DNA of 64,000 nt. Source: Aerococcus suis. Its GTDB lineage: Bacteria > Bacillota > Bacilli > Lactobacillales > Aerococcaceae. Location of the stretch: contig NZ_FWXK01000003.1 of assembly GCF_900176325.1 (NCBI RefSeq), forward strand, positions 97,587 through 161,586. Reading direction: 5' to 3'. Every line of letters starts with the position of its first letter. The first letter of the stretch is position 1. Below the pieces are notes generated by a model. That model saw only the letters and a list, made by a program, of their open reading frames with translations. It had not been told where the DNA came from and searched no databases. Shown here in pieces: positions 1-8,167 of this stretch. The position numbers and the translations under genes are program-made.

Positions 1-558
1 TTATCATTGAGTGCTCATAAATTTAATGGCCCTCGTGGTGTGGGGATTTTATACAAAAAAGCCAATCGGGTATTAGATCCATTGTTAACGGGTGGTGGCC
101 AAGAAAAACAACAACGGAGTTCAACGGAAAATTTAGCAGGTATCGTCGCCACTGCCAAAGCGATTCGCTTAACTCTTGATCGTAGTGTTGAAGAGAATGC
201 AAGACATCAAAAAATGATGACGATGTTACGTGACTTTTTGAGTCAACAACCAGCTTGTCAAATCTTTAGTCCTGTTGATGCAGCTCCGCATATTTTATGC
301 TTCGCGACGAAAGGTGTTAGAGGCGAAGTAATGGTTCATGCTCTAGAAGAAGATGGCATCTATATTTCAACGACTTCTGCATGTTCTAGTCGGGCAACAG
401 GTAAAAATTCTACCACATTAGAAGCGATGCATATTGATGGAAAATGGGCACAAAATGCAGTGCGCGTCAGTTTAGGAACGGATAATACCATTTCAGAAAT
501 GGAAGAATTTTTAGACATTCTAGCGAAACATCTCGAACATTTTGAACGGATACAATAG
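1..558 (+). CDS. Cysteine desulfurase (NifS/IscS family), C-terminal part
   Basis: PLP enzyme that takes sulfur from cysteine as an enzyme-bound persulfide. The gene runs in from before the window; base 1 is already in frame. The visible 185 residues open with SAHKFNGP, whose lysine is the Schiff-base residue of class V aminotransferase-fold desulfurases. The mobile loop SACSSR carries the catalytic cysteine. thiI follows after 8 bases. This pairing is known from Bacillus (nifZ-thiI), where the desulfurase feeds ThiI, so a dedicated tRNA-thiolation partner is the likely role (inference). The start and any promoter lie outside the window. Confidence 0.93.
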   Translation, partial: LSLSAHKFNGPRGVGILYKKANRVLDPLLTGGGQEKQQRSSTENLAGIVATAKAIRLTLDRSVEENARHQKMMTMLRDFLSQQPACQIFSPVDAAPHILCFATKGVRGEVMVHALEEDGIYISTTSACSSRATGKNSTTLEAMHIDGKWAQNAVRVSLGTDNTISEMEEFLDILAKHLEHFERIQ

Positions 559-566
559 GAGGAATT

Positions 567-1787
567 ATGGATAAAAAAATACTGATTCGATATGGTGAAT
601 TATCGACTAAAGGAAAGAATAAAAAAGATTTTACGAAATCCTTACAAAAAAATATAAAAATGCATTTAAGTGATTTTCCTGAAATCACCATTCATCGGGA
701 ACATGACTTTATGTTTATTAATTTAAATGGAGCCGATGTTGATTTAGTTGAGCAACGGTTGCAACGAGTTTTTGGTATTCAAAGCTATTCTGTGGCTTAC
801 GAGATACCTCGTGATTTTGACGTTTTGATTGAACAAGTGAATCAACTAGTTGCCGAAGAATTGGAAGCTCGTCCCGACATTCAATCATTTAAAATAGCGG
901 CTTCTCGTTCTGATAATCAATATGAACGAGACACAATGGCAATTAATCGCGATTTGGGAGCGGCAGTATCGGAAGCCTTTCCACATTTAGCTGTTAAAAT
1001 GAAAAAACCGGATTTAACGGTGAGAGTAAAAGTTCGATTTGATGAGTTTATTGTTAGTTTTGATTGGCATAAAGGAAGTGGTGGACTACCAGTGGGCACT
1101 TCCCAACATGCTTTATTAATGCTATCAGGGGGAATTGATTCTCCAGTAGCTGGATACTTAGCTATGAAACGTGGGATCCGACTTACAGCTATCCATTTTG
1201 CTTCACCACCTTATACGAGTCCGCAAGCCTTACAAAAAGCCAAAGATTTAACGCATAAATTGACCCATTATAGTGGTTGGTTAGACTTTGTGGAAATTCC
1301 ATTTACCGAAACACAGGAAGCTATCAAAGAAAACGTTCCAGATCGGTATTTGATGACGATTACGCGACGAATGATGATGCGAATTGCTGATGCGCTACGT
1401 GATCAATTTGGAGCATTAGCGATTGTCAATGGGGAGTCTATTGGACAAGTAGCTTCACAAACATTAGAAAGCATGTATGCAATTAATGATGTAACATCAA
1501 CACCAATTATTCGTCCAGTAGTTACCATGGATAAATTAGAAATTATTGAACTATCCCAAAAAATTGATACGTTTGACTTATCTGTCCAACCATTTGAAGA
1601 TTGTTGTACCGTGTTTGCTCCTGCTTCGCCAAAGACGAAGCCACGGTTAGATGAAATTGCGTATTTCGAAGAACGCTTAGATATTGAAGGTCTTGTGAAT
1701 AGAGCGGTACAAGGTATCAAAACCGAACGTTTAAGATTGCACGATAACGCTAAGCAAGAAGCTTCTTCATTTGATCACTTATTATAA
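567..1787 (+). CDS. thiI: tRNA 4-thiouridine synthase ThiI
   Basis: ThiI adenylates U8 of tRNA and replaces its oxygen with sulfur; it can also supply sulfur for thiamine thiazole. The 406 residues contain an N-terminal ferredoxin-like plus THUMP RNA-binding region (about 1-165), then the PP-loop LSGGIDSP near residues 186-193. The FEDCCTVF segment holds the conserved active-site cysteine region. There is no C-terminal rhodanese domain, as is usual for Firmicutes. ATG 567 sits 6 bases after an AGGAGG-like site overlapping the end of the desulfurase gene, so the two are co-transcribed and probably coupled. Confidence 0.96.
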   Translation: MDKKILIRYGELSTKGKNKKDFTKSLQKNIKMHLSDFPEITIHREHDFMFINLNGADVDLVEQRLQRVFGIQSYSVAYEIPRDFDVLIEQVNQLVAEELEARPDIQSFKIAASRSDNQYERDTMAINRDLGAAVSEAFPHLAVKMKKPDLTVRVKVRFDEFIVSFDWHKGSGGLPVGTSQHALLMLSGGIDSPVAGYLAMKRGIRLTAIHFASPPYTSPQALQKAKDLTHKLTHYSGWLDFVEIPFTETQEAIKENVPDRYLMTITRRMMMRIADALRDQFGALAIVNGESIGQVASQTLESMYAINDVTSTPIIRPVVTMDKLEIIELSQKIDTFDLSVQPFEDCCTVFAPASPKTKPRLDEIAYFEERLDIEGLVNRAVQGIKTERLRLHDNAKQEASSFDHLL

Positions 1788-1795
1788 TCGATTTA

Positions 1796-1825
1796 TTCGC
1801 ATGATTTGTGAAATCTTGTTATACT
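1796..1825 (+). promoter_or_regulatory. Putative promoter of tpx
   Basis: TTCGCA, an 18-base spacer, then TATACT (1820-1825) preceded by TG one base upstream, which makes an extended -10. It lies between thiI and tpx, 33 bases before the tpx start. No PerR-like operator was recognised by eye. Confidence 0.55.
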
Positions 1826-1857
1826 AAACGTAATTATTAGAAGGAGTGATGCAAATT

Positions 1858-2352
1858 ATGGCAACAATTACATTTGGTGGAGAAACGGTCGAATTAACTG
1901 GACAATTACCAGAAGTTGGCCAAAATGCTCCTAAATTTACAGTAAAAGATGCAGAAGGTAAAGATGTCACTAAAGAAGATTTTGCTGGCAAAACATTATT
2001 TATTTCAGTAGTTCCTGATATTGATACTAGCGTTTGTTCGATTCAATCTGACAAAGTGAATGATTGGGCTAAAGGCGTTGATGATTCAGTAGCCGTAGTT
2101 ACAATTGCTAATAATGAACGTGAAGCATTGAAAGCTTGGGCTGAAGCCAATGATGCGAATATTCCATTATATAATGATGCCCAAGAATTTGGTGAAAAAT
2201 ACGGTGTCTACATGGCAGATATGGATAAATTAGCACGTTCAATTTTTATTTTGGATGCAGAAGGAAAATTAGCTTATAAACAATTAGTTGCTGAAGGAAC
2301 AGATGAACCGAATTATGATGAAGCCTTTGCAGCTGTTGATGATATTAAATAG
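1858..2352 (+). CDS. tpx: Thiol peroxidase (Tpx, atypical peroxiredoxin)
   Basis: Reduces hydrogen and alkyl peroxides in the cytosol. The 164-residue length and thioredoxin-like fold region fit Tpx. The peroxidatic cysteine is in DIDTSVCS. It is the only cysteine in the protein: the resolving cysteine that Tpx proteins usually carry about 34 residues later is absent (the segment reads REALKAWAEAND). The enzyme may therefore work as a 1-Cys peroxidase with an external thiol. ATG 1858 is chosen because AAGGAG (1841-1846) is 11 bases upstream; the in-frame GTG and ATG at 1846 and 1849 overlap or abut that site. Monocistronic, ending at a strong terminator. Confidence 0.93.
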   Translation: MATITFGGETVELTGQLPEVGQNAPKFTVKDAEGKDVTKEDFAGKTLFISVVPDIDTSVCSIQSDKVNDWAKGVDDSVAVVTIANNEREALKAWAEANDANIPLYNDAQEFGEKYGVYMADMDKLARSIFILDAEGKLAYKQLVAEGTDEPNYDEAFAAVDDIK

Positions 2353-2372
2353 TTTTCATAAGAATGACTAAA

Positions 2373-2403
2373 AAACGGTTAGGATTTTTCCTAACCGTTT
2401 TTT
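2373..2403. terminator. Bidirectional terminator between tpx and a small minus-strand gene
   Basis: AACGGTTAGGA, a T-rich loop, TCCTAACCGTT and a T run, with an A run on the other side. It serves tpx on the plus strand and the convergent small membrane-protein gene on the minus strand. Confidence 0.92.
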
Positions 2404-2406
2404 GTA

Positions 2407-2580
2407 TTAAAGAATATTGAAATAACCAGCTAATGCGAAGAAGGCACTAATTAAGATAGGTGCTAAAATCGCAATTAGCATCACCCAAGTAAACACTTTT
2501 CCTCTTTTTTCACGTTTTTCTTTTTTTCGTTGACTCTTTGTTTTTGTTTGAGTCAATTGTTTCTTTTGACGTTTAGCCAT
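2407..2580 (-). CDS. Small basic membrane protein, DUF4044-like
   Basis: A 57-residue protein. It starts MAKRQKKQ, continues as a very basic region (about 1-30), then has one hydrophobic segment (about 32-52, including WVMLIAILAP) and ends YFNIL. This layout resembles the DUF4044 small membrane proteins of Lactobacillales; the function is not known. ATG (2578-2580) is preceded on the minus strand by AAGGAAAGGA, and the gene ends at the shared terminator. An extended -10 (TGATATACT on the minus strand, near 2611-2619) is a possible promoter. The call rests on composition and architecture. Confidence 0.75.
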   Translation of the reverse strand: MAKRQKKQLTQTKTKSQRKKEKREKRGKVFTWVMLIAILAPILISAFFALAGYFNIL

Positions 2581-2689
2581 AATATTTTCCTTTCCTTAAA
2601 AGCTCACGACTAGTATATCATAATTATTCTGAGATAGATGCTATAATAGTATTAAATCAAGAATAGAAACTTTTAAACATTCTTATTTT

Positions 2690-2717
2690 TTGATACTATA
2701 GATGAAGTATTTATAAT
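2690..2717 (+). promoter_or_regulatory. Promoter of gnd
   Basis: TTGATA (2690-2695), 16-base spacer, TATAAT (2712-2717), 25 bases before the gnd start. A second extended -10, TGCTATAAT, lies near 2639-2647. Confidence 0.7.
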
Positions 2718-2742
2718 CGTTTTTTAACAAGGAGGAACATAT

Positions 2743-4176
2743 ATGTCCAAAGTACAAATTGGTGTAGTGGGTATGGCAGTAATGGGAAAAAATTTGGCTT
2801 TAAATATTGAAAGTCGGGGTTATGATGTGGCGATATATAACCGAACAACTTCTAAAATGGAAGCAGTGATTGAAGAGCATCCGGATAAGAATTTTGTTCC
2901 CACTCGTTCATTAGAAGAATTTGTGGAAACATTAGAACGTCCTCGTCGAATTATTTTAATGGTTAAAGCTGGAGCACCAACAGATAAAATGATTCAAAAT
3001 CTTTTACCATTATTGGATAAAGAAGACATTTTAATTGATGGCGGAAATACCTTCTTCAAAGAAACGATGCGTCGTCAAGAAGAATTAGCGGAATCAGGCA
3101 TTCATTTTATTGGTATGGGTGTTTCTGGTGGAGAAGAAGGCGCTCTAAAAGGACCAAGCTTAATGCCAGGTGGACAAAAAGAAGCGTATGACCTCGTCGA
3201 ACCTATTTTGAAACAAATTGCGGCAAAAGCTTCAAAAGATGGGGAACCATGTGTTGCTTATATTGGACCAAATGGTGCAGGTCATTTTGTTAAAATGGTA
3301 CATAATGGGATTGAATACGGAGACATGCAACTGATTGCTGAAGCCTATGATTTAATGCGTCGCTATGTGGAATTATCAGTGGATCAAATCGCTCATTATT
3401 TCCAAGAATGGAACAAAGGTGAGTTAGATAGTTTCCTAATCGATATTACTGCTGATATTTTAACAAAAAAAGATCCACAAACTAAACAACCTATGATTGA
3501 TGTTATTTTAGACCGTGCGGGCAATAAAGGAACCGGTAAGTGGACATCTCAAAGTGCATTAGACTTAGGTGTTCCATTACCAACTATTACAGAATCCGTT
3601 TATGCACGTTATATTTCAGCACTTAAGAATGAACGTATCCACGCTAGTCAAATTTTGGCTGGACCAAATGCTGAAAAAACACCAGTGGAAGCAGACGAAT
3701 TTGTTGAAAAAATTCGCCAAGCTTTATACTTTAGTAAGATTATGTCTTATGCCCAAGGATTCGCTCAATACCGAGTGGCAAGTGAAACGTTTGGTTGGGA
3801 CTTAGACTATAAAGAAATTGCTAAAATTTTCCGAGCAGGATGCATTATTCGTGCACAATTCTTAGAAAAAATTATGGATGCTTATGATAAAAATCCTAAT
3901 TTAGATAATATCTTACTTGATGACTACTTTATTGATGTTGCCAAAGACTATCAAAAAGCAACTAGAGAAGTGGCAGCTGAAGCTTTAACTCATGGAATTC
4001 CAGTTCCAGCATTAACATCAGCTCTTGCTTATTATGATAGTTATCGTAGTGAAACGTTGCCAGCGAATATGATTCAAGCACAACGGGACTACTTTGGAGC
4101 ACATACTTATGAACGTGTGGATAACGAAGGCTCTTATCACTTCTTATGGGATAAAGAAATAGAAGAAGAGGCCTAA
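2743..4176 (+). CDS. gnd: 6-phosphogluconate dehydrogenase (decarboxylating)
   Basis: Oxidises 6-phosphogluconate to ribulose 5-phosphate and CO2 with NADP in the pentose phosphate pathway. The length of 477 residues is standard. The N-terminal Rossmann motif is GVVGMAVMG, the substrate/catalytic segment is [17 protein letters not shown], and the C-terminal all-helical dimer domain ends in the usual swapped tail. A consensus AAGGAGG precedes ATG 2743. The covRS-like genes follow after 40 bases with no terminator, so gnd and the two-component system may share a transcript, an arrangement seen in other Lactobacillales. Confidence 0.97.
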   Translation: MSKVQIGVVGMAVMGKNLALNIESRGYDVAIYNRTTSKMEAVIEEHPDKNFVPTRSLEEFVETLERPRRIILMVKAGAPTDKMIQNLLPLLDKEDILIDGGNTFFKETMRRQEELAESGIHFIGMGVSGGEEGALKGPSLMPGGQKEAYDLVEPILKQIAAKASKDGEPCVAYIGPNGAGHFVKMVHNGIEYGDMQLIAEAYDLMRRYVELSVDQIAHYFQEWNKGELDSFLIDITADILTKKDPQTKQPMIDVILDRAGNKGTGKWTSQSALDLGVPLPTITESVYARYISALKNERIHASQILAGPNAEKTPVEADEFVEKIRQALYFSKIMSYAQGFAQYRVASETFGWDLDYKEIAKIFRAGCIIRAQFLEKIMDAYDKNPNLDNILLDDYFIDVAKDYQKATREVAAEALTHGIPVPALTSALAYYDSYRSETLPANMIQAQRDYFGAHTYERVDNEGSYHFLWDKEIEEEA

Positions 4177-4216
4177 ACCATTTTTCACTAGTGATTAATA
4201 GAATAGGAGAATATGT

Positions 4217-4924
4217 ATGGAAGATGAGACAAAACAACGGATATTAATCATTGAGGATGAAAAAAACTTAGCTCGGTTTGTTGAACTGGAATTGCAACAT
4301 GAAGGTTATGAAACTGAAATTGCTATCAATGGACGTAAAGGGTTAGAACGAGCATTAGAAGGTGACTGGGATTTAATTTTATTAGATTTAATGTTACCTG
4401 AATTAAATGGGATAGAAGTTTGTCGTCGATTGCGTCCAACTTCAGATGTTCCAATTATTATAATGACAGCCCGTGATTCAGTGATTGACCGTGTGTCAGG
4501 ATTAGACCATGGGGCTGATGATTATATTGTAAAACCTTTTGCCATTGAAGAATTATTAGCTAGAATTCGTGCCTTATTACGTCGCATCTCAGTTGAAGAG
4601 ACGCAACAAAGTCAAAAACAAACTGTTTTAACTTTCCGAGATTTAACAGTAGAAAAAGAAAATCGGATTGTGCGTCGTGGGGATGAAATCATTAATTTAA
4701 CCAAACGTGAGTATGAATTATTAGTTATGTTAATGGAAAATGTCAATGTCGTTTTACCACGTATTGAATTACTCAATAAAGTTTGGGGATATTCAGCTGA
4801 AGTCGAAACGAATGTGGTAGATGTTTACATTCGGTACTTACGTAATAAAATTGATGTTCCTAATGAAGTCGGTTATATTCAAACGGTACGTGGTACTGGT
4901 TATGTCATGAGGACGTCAGTCTAA
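4217..4924 (+). CDS. covR: OmpR-family response regulator, CovR/CsrR-like
   Basis: DNA-binding response regulator of 235 residues. The receiver domain (about 7-120) has acidic residues in IIEDE, the phosphoacceptor Asp57 in LILLDLML, the switch threonine in MTARD and the lysine in IVKPF. A winged-helix effector domain (about 135-232) contains LTKREYELL and ends RGTGYVMR. The sequence closely resembles streptococcal CovR, including the FAIEELLARIRALLRR stretch. It overlaps the sensor kinase gene by one base. CovR-type regulators control envelope, virulence and stress genes; the regulon here is unknown. Confidence 0.9.
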   Translation: MEDETKQRILIIEDEKNLARFVELELQHEGYETEIAINGRKGLERALEGDWDLILLDLMLPELNGIEVCRRLRPTSDVPIIIMTARDSVIDRVSGLDHGADDYIVKPFAIEELLARIRALLRRISVEETQQSQKQTVLTFRDLTVEKENRIVRRGDEIINLTKREYELLVMLMENVNVVLPRIELLNKVWGYSAEVETNVVDVYIRYLRNKIDVPNEVGYIQTVRGTGYVMRTSV

Positions 4925-6369
4925 TGAAAAAATTTATTCAAAAGCAAATTAATAAATATCGAAACCCCTTTTCATTAGTTTGGAAATGGGGTTTCCTATT
5001 AACAATTATTTTATTTTTAATAGCAGCTATTTGGCCGATAGCGACAACTTATAATTCATGGCAGCAAGATAAAAATCAGTATGAAGAAGACGTTTCTCAA
5101 ATTGATCAATATATCATCCAACGTCTCAATCAATTATCAGAAGATAGTCAATCGGATATCGAAGACCTTTTTCAAAAAAAAGTGACGATTACGGAAGAAT
5201 CATTACAAGATGAGTTACACAATAAAGATATGAATGTTCAGGTATTTTCCGAAAATCAAACACAGCGATATCACAGTTTTAATGAAAATCTCAAACCTGC
5301 AATAGATAAGGGAGCCGAAGCTCTTGAAAAGACGCAAAACCAGTCGGTACGCGTTGAGACAATTTATCATGAAGACCAACCATTTTTATATTATGTCAGA
5401 AAAACGTCAGGAAATTATCTGTCAGAAGTGAAGCAAAATTTAATTAAACACTTGCTCATTACTCTAGGGTGTTTACTTTTTATTTGCTTAATCGTTGCTT
5501 TTATTGTTGCTTTAAGTTTTTTGAGCCCGTTGCAAAAAATGAAACGGTTATTAAAAACAATAAATGCCGACAATATTAGTGATTTACGATTAAATGGGAA
5601 TCACTACCAAGGAGAAATGACGGAAATATCTGAAAGTATTAACGTTCTTCTTGATAAAATGAGTGCGTTTATTGAGCATCAAACGCGTTTTGTGGAAGAT
5701 GTCTCTCATGAGTTGCGCACCCCTGTTGCGGTTATTGAAGGTCATTTGAAATTATTGAATCGTTGGGGGAAAGAAGACCCAGAAGTTTTAGATGAATCGC
5801 TAACGGCATCGTTACATGAGATTCAGCGAATGAAAGTACTGGTTCAGGAAATGCTTGACTTAACTCGAGCTGGTCAAGTAGATGTTCAATTTGCTGACGA
5901 ACAAACCCCAGTTAGAGATGTTGTTCAAAGTGTGTATCAAAATTTCCAAATATTATATCCAGACTTTAATTTCTTTTTGGAAGATGACTTAAAACAAGAA
6001 TATCAAATCCAGATTTACAGAAATCATTTAGAACAAATCTTAGTGATATTATTAGATAATGCGGTGAAATATTCCTTAGATCGGAAGGAAATTCATATTA
6101 CGGTTTCTGTTGAAGCCATTGATTATATTGAAATTGCGATTCAAGATTTTGGTGAAGGGATGAGCCGTGAAGATCAAAAAAAAGTCTTTAATCGATTTTA
6201 TCGTGTAGATAAAGCACGTTCTAGAGAACGCGGGGGAAATGGCCTTGGTTTATCCATTGCTCAAGAATTGATTAATGGATATAAAGGAAGCATTTTTGTA
6301 GAAAGTGCTCCTGGAGCGGGGTCTAATTTCCATGTGCGGTTGCCTATATTACGATTAAATGATGAATAA
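4924..6369 (+). CDS. covS: Sensor histidine kinase, CovS/CsrS-like
   Basis: Membrane histidine kinase of 481 residues, partner of the preceding regulator (ATGA overlap at 4921-4924). Two membrane segments (about 20-43 and 173-197) flank an extracellular domain of about 130 residues. A HAMP linker follows, then HisKA with His262 in VSHELRTP, and HATPase_c with the N box DNAVKYS and the G box GGNGLGLSIAQEL. The extracellular domain is rich in Gln, Asp and Glu; its signal cannot be told from sequence. The transcript ends at a terminator shared with yidC. Confidence 0.88.
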   Translation: MKKFIQKQINKYRNPFSLVWKWGFLLTIILFLIAAIWPIATTYNSWQQDKNQYEEDVSQIDQYIIQRLNQLSEDSQSDIEDLFQKKVTITEESLQDELHNKDMNVQVFSENQTQRYHSFNENLKPAIDKGAEALEKTQNQSVRVETIYHEDQPFLYYVRKTSGNYLSEVKQNLIKHLLITLGCLLFICLIVAFIVALSFLSPLQKMKRLLKTINADNISDLRLNGNHYQGEMTEISESINVLLDKMSAFIEHQTRFVEDVSHELRTPVAVIEGHLKLLNRWGKEDPEVLDESLTASLHEIQRMKVLVQEMLDLTRAGQVDVQFADEQTPVRDVVQSVYQNFQILYPDFNFFLEDDLKQEYQIQIYRNHLEQILVILLDNAVKYSLDRKEIHITVSVEAIDYIEIAIQDFGEGMSREDQKKVFNRFYRVDKARSRERGGNGLGLSIAQELINGYKGSIFVESAPGAGSNFHVRLPILRLNDE

Positions 6370-6410
6370 AAAAGACGCCTAGTTATTATTGTTGACTAGG
6401 CGTCTTTTTT
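6367..6410. terminator. Bidirectional terminator between covS and yidC
   Basis: AAGACGCCTAGT and ACTAGGCGTCTT form a 12-base-pair stem around an 11-base loop, with A and T runs on the two sides. It serves the convergent covS and yidC transcripts. Confidence 0.95.
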
Positions 6411-6412
6411 TA

Positions 6413-7333
6413 TTATTTATGTTGTTTACCTTGATTACGATTTTTTTGATGTGAAATGGTTTTTTGAGCTTTTTCATTGGCTGGTTTTTGGCCAGTATTT
6501 GTCACATCTTTACGTGTTTTATTTTTTACTTTGACAGGATTATTAGCTAGCTCTTCTTCTACTTCAGAAGCAATTTTTGGACGATAGATATATGTGGTAT
6601 ACATTGATTGACCAATTGCCCAGATTGCTCCAGTAAAGAAGTAAAGCGTTAATCCAGCGGGTGTCGTAAAGACAATGAATGCCATCATAATAGGCATCAT
6701 ATACATGGACATAGACATTTGTTTACGTTGTTCTTGTGGCATAGCTTGAACAGAAATCCAAGACTGAACAAAGTAAAGTAAAATGGTTAAAATTCCTAAA
6801 ATGATACTAGGTGAATCTAATGGCATGCCAAGGAAACTAGCATTATTAATGGAATCACTTACTCTAATTGCCGTATATAAAGAGGTAATGAACGGTAATT
6901 GGATAATTAATGGCAAGCATCCCATACCACCGAACATACTAATATTATTTTCTTTAAAGAATTCTTGTTGAGCCATAGCGGCTTCCATTTTTTCTTCTTG
7001 AGTCGAAGCATTTTTTTGACGCTCTTGAATATCTTTTAAGTAAGGTTGATATTTTTGCATCTTGATTGATTGTTTCGTAGTACTTTTTAGTTGTTTAAGT
7101 GTTAACGGTAGTAACAATAAACGAATAAGTAACGTCACAACAATAATCGCAATACCATAATTTCCATTGAAGGTTTCGGCTAACCATTCAATTAAGCTTT
7201 CGATTGGAACACCAATTGTCCGATAGACGATACCATCTGGATTATTTGGATTGGCGCAACCGCCGAGTACAAGAACAAGACCCATCAACATGGTATAGAA
7301 AAGACCACGTGAGTTTTTGTGTTTAGTTGACAC
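6413..7333 (-). CDS. yidC: Membrane protein insertase YidC (Oxa1 family, YidC2-type)
   Basis: Inserts membrane proteins, alone or with the Sec translocon. It is synthesised as a lipoprotein: a short signal peptide ends in the lipobox LGGC. The Oxa1 core has about five membrane segments, starting near GNYGIAIIVVTLLIRLLLLP, which carries the conserved hydrophilic-groove arginine. The strongly basic C-terminal tail (KTRKDV to GKQHK) is the hallmark of YidC2-type proteins that contact ribosomes. GTG (7331-7333) is chosen because AAGGAAGTGA precedes it and the signal peptide then has normal length; an in-frame ATG 39 bases upstream lacks this site. acyP lies just upstream, as in streptococci. Confidence 0.93.
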   Translation of the reverse strand: MSTKHKNSRGLFYTMLMGLVLVLGGCANPNNPDGIVYRTIGVPIESLIEWLAETFNGNYGIAIIVVTLLIRLLLLPLTLKQLKSTTKQSIKMQKYQPYLKDIQERQKNASTQEEKMEAAMAQQEFFKENNISMFGGMGCLPLIIQLPFITSLYTAIRVSDSINNASFLGMPLDSPSIILGILTILLYFVQSWISVQAMPQEQRKQMSMSMYMMPIMMAFIVFTTPAGLTLYFFTGAIWAIGQSMYTTYIYRPKIASEVEEELANNPVKVKNKTRKDVTNTGQKPANEKAQKTISHQKNRNQGKQHK

Positions 7334-7404
7334 ACATTCACTTCCTTCATTTATTTTTTCGCGATAAAGCAATAGTGATATTTTAGCGGATTATCCTTAA
7401 AATA

Positions 7405-7683
7405 TCAATGTTTTATCAGAAAGCGTCGGTAGTCTTCTTTGTCAGTGATACCTTGTGATTCAATGGTGTCGATTTGCAATGCTCGATTTTGTTGAGAATT
7501 TTTTAAGTTTTTAAAAAAGTCATCACGTTCTTGACGATTCCCTTGTAATTCTATAGCGACATCACCTGAAGATAAATTAGCGACTGAGCCACTTAACCCC
7601 ATTTGTTTAGCAATCGATTGCGCGGTTGCTCGAAAGCCAACACCTTGTACACGTCCAGAAATTAAATATTTTTCAGTTTCCAT
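7405..7683 (-). CDS. acyP: Acylphosphatase
   Basis: Small enzyme that hydrolyses acyl phosphates, 92 residues. The phosphate-binding loop GRVQGVGFR holds the catalytic arginine, and the asparagine in SVANLSSGD corresponds to the conserved catalytic Asn. The start has GAGGTGAAAGT just upstream and a good promoter. It is the first gene of a minus-strand operon with yidC. Confidence 0.94.
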   Translation of the reverse strand: METEKYLISGRVQGVGFRATAQSIAKQMGLSGSVANLSSGDVAIELQGNRQERDDFFKNLKNSQQNRALQIDTIESQGITDKEDYRRFLIKH

Positions 7684-7705
7684 ACTTTCACCTCGTTTCT
7701 TACCT

Positions 7706-7734
7706 ATTATAACGATTGTTTAATCTGATGCCAA
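7706..7734 (-). promoter_or_regulatory. Promoter of acyP-yidC
   Basis: Read on the minus strand: TTGGCA (7729-7734), 17-base spacer, TATAAT (7706-7711). It lies 22 bases before the acyP start. Confidence 0.8.
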
Positions 7735-7794
7735 AAATTTCTTATTATCAAATGGTAAAGCCAACCACCTACTAATGAAAAAATGGGCTATTTT

Positions 7795-7803
7795 TGCTAT
7801 AAT
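7795..7803 (+). promoter_or_regulatory. Extended -10 promoter element before the DUF1033 gene
   Basis: TGCTATAAT, an extended -10 with no convincing -35, located 22 bases before the start of the DUF1033 gene. It would drive the DUF1033-ftsK transcript, diverging from acyP-yidC. Confidence 0.55.
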
Positions 7804-7825
7804 TAGCTACTGATTGGAGGAAACT

Positions 7826-8155
7826 ATGACTTATTGTGTCTATAAAACAAAAGGGTTTGAAGAACCATGGTGGTTAAATGATGATTGGAAGAACAATATT
7901 TTAGATGTTCAACAGTTTACTACCTTAGAGGCAGCCTATCACCAGTATACAGTGGAAAAGAGTCGACTTAGCCAACAACATACGCATTGTTCAGAACGAA
8001 ATAATCATATGGCGGCTTATTGGAATAAAGGGGATGTCGCGTATTGTATCCCTTGTGAAAATGATGAGCAATTATATACAGGAATTTTTATTCAAACTGA
8101 CCAAGGCACGCTATCTGATGAAGACTTGCAAACACTCCAATATTTAAATGATTAA
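7826..8155 (+). CDS. DUF1033 family protein
   Basis: A 109-residue protein of unknown function. The N-terminal block with PWWLNDDW matches the PWW...W signature of DUF1033, found mainly in Lactobacillales. No membrane segment or catalytic motif is visible. ATG 7826 follows TTGGAGGAAACT; the in-frame TTG at 7814 overlaps the ribosome binding site and is rejected. ftsK begins 12 bases downstream, so both are probably on one transcript. Confidence 0.82.
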   Translation: MTYCVYKTKGFEEPWWLNDDWKNNILDVQQFTTLEAAYHQYTVEKSRLSQQHTHCSERNNHMAAYWNKGDVAYCIPCENDEQLYTGIFIQTDQGTLSDEDLQTLQYLND

Positions 8156-8167
8156 AGAGGTTATGAT

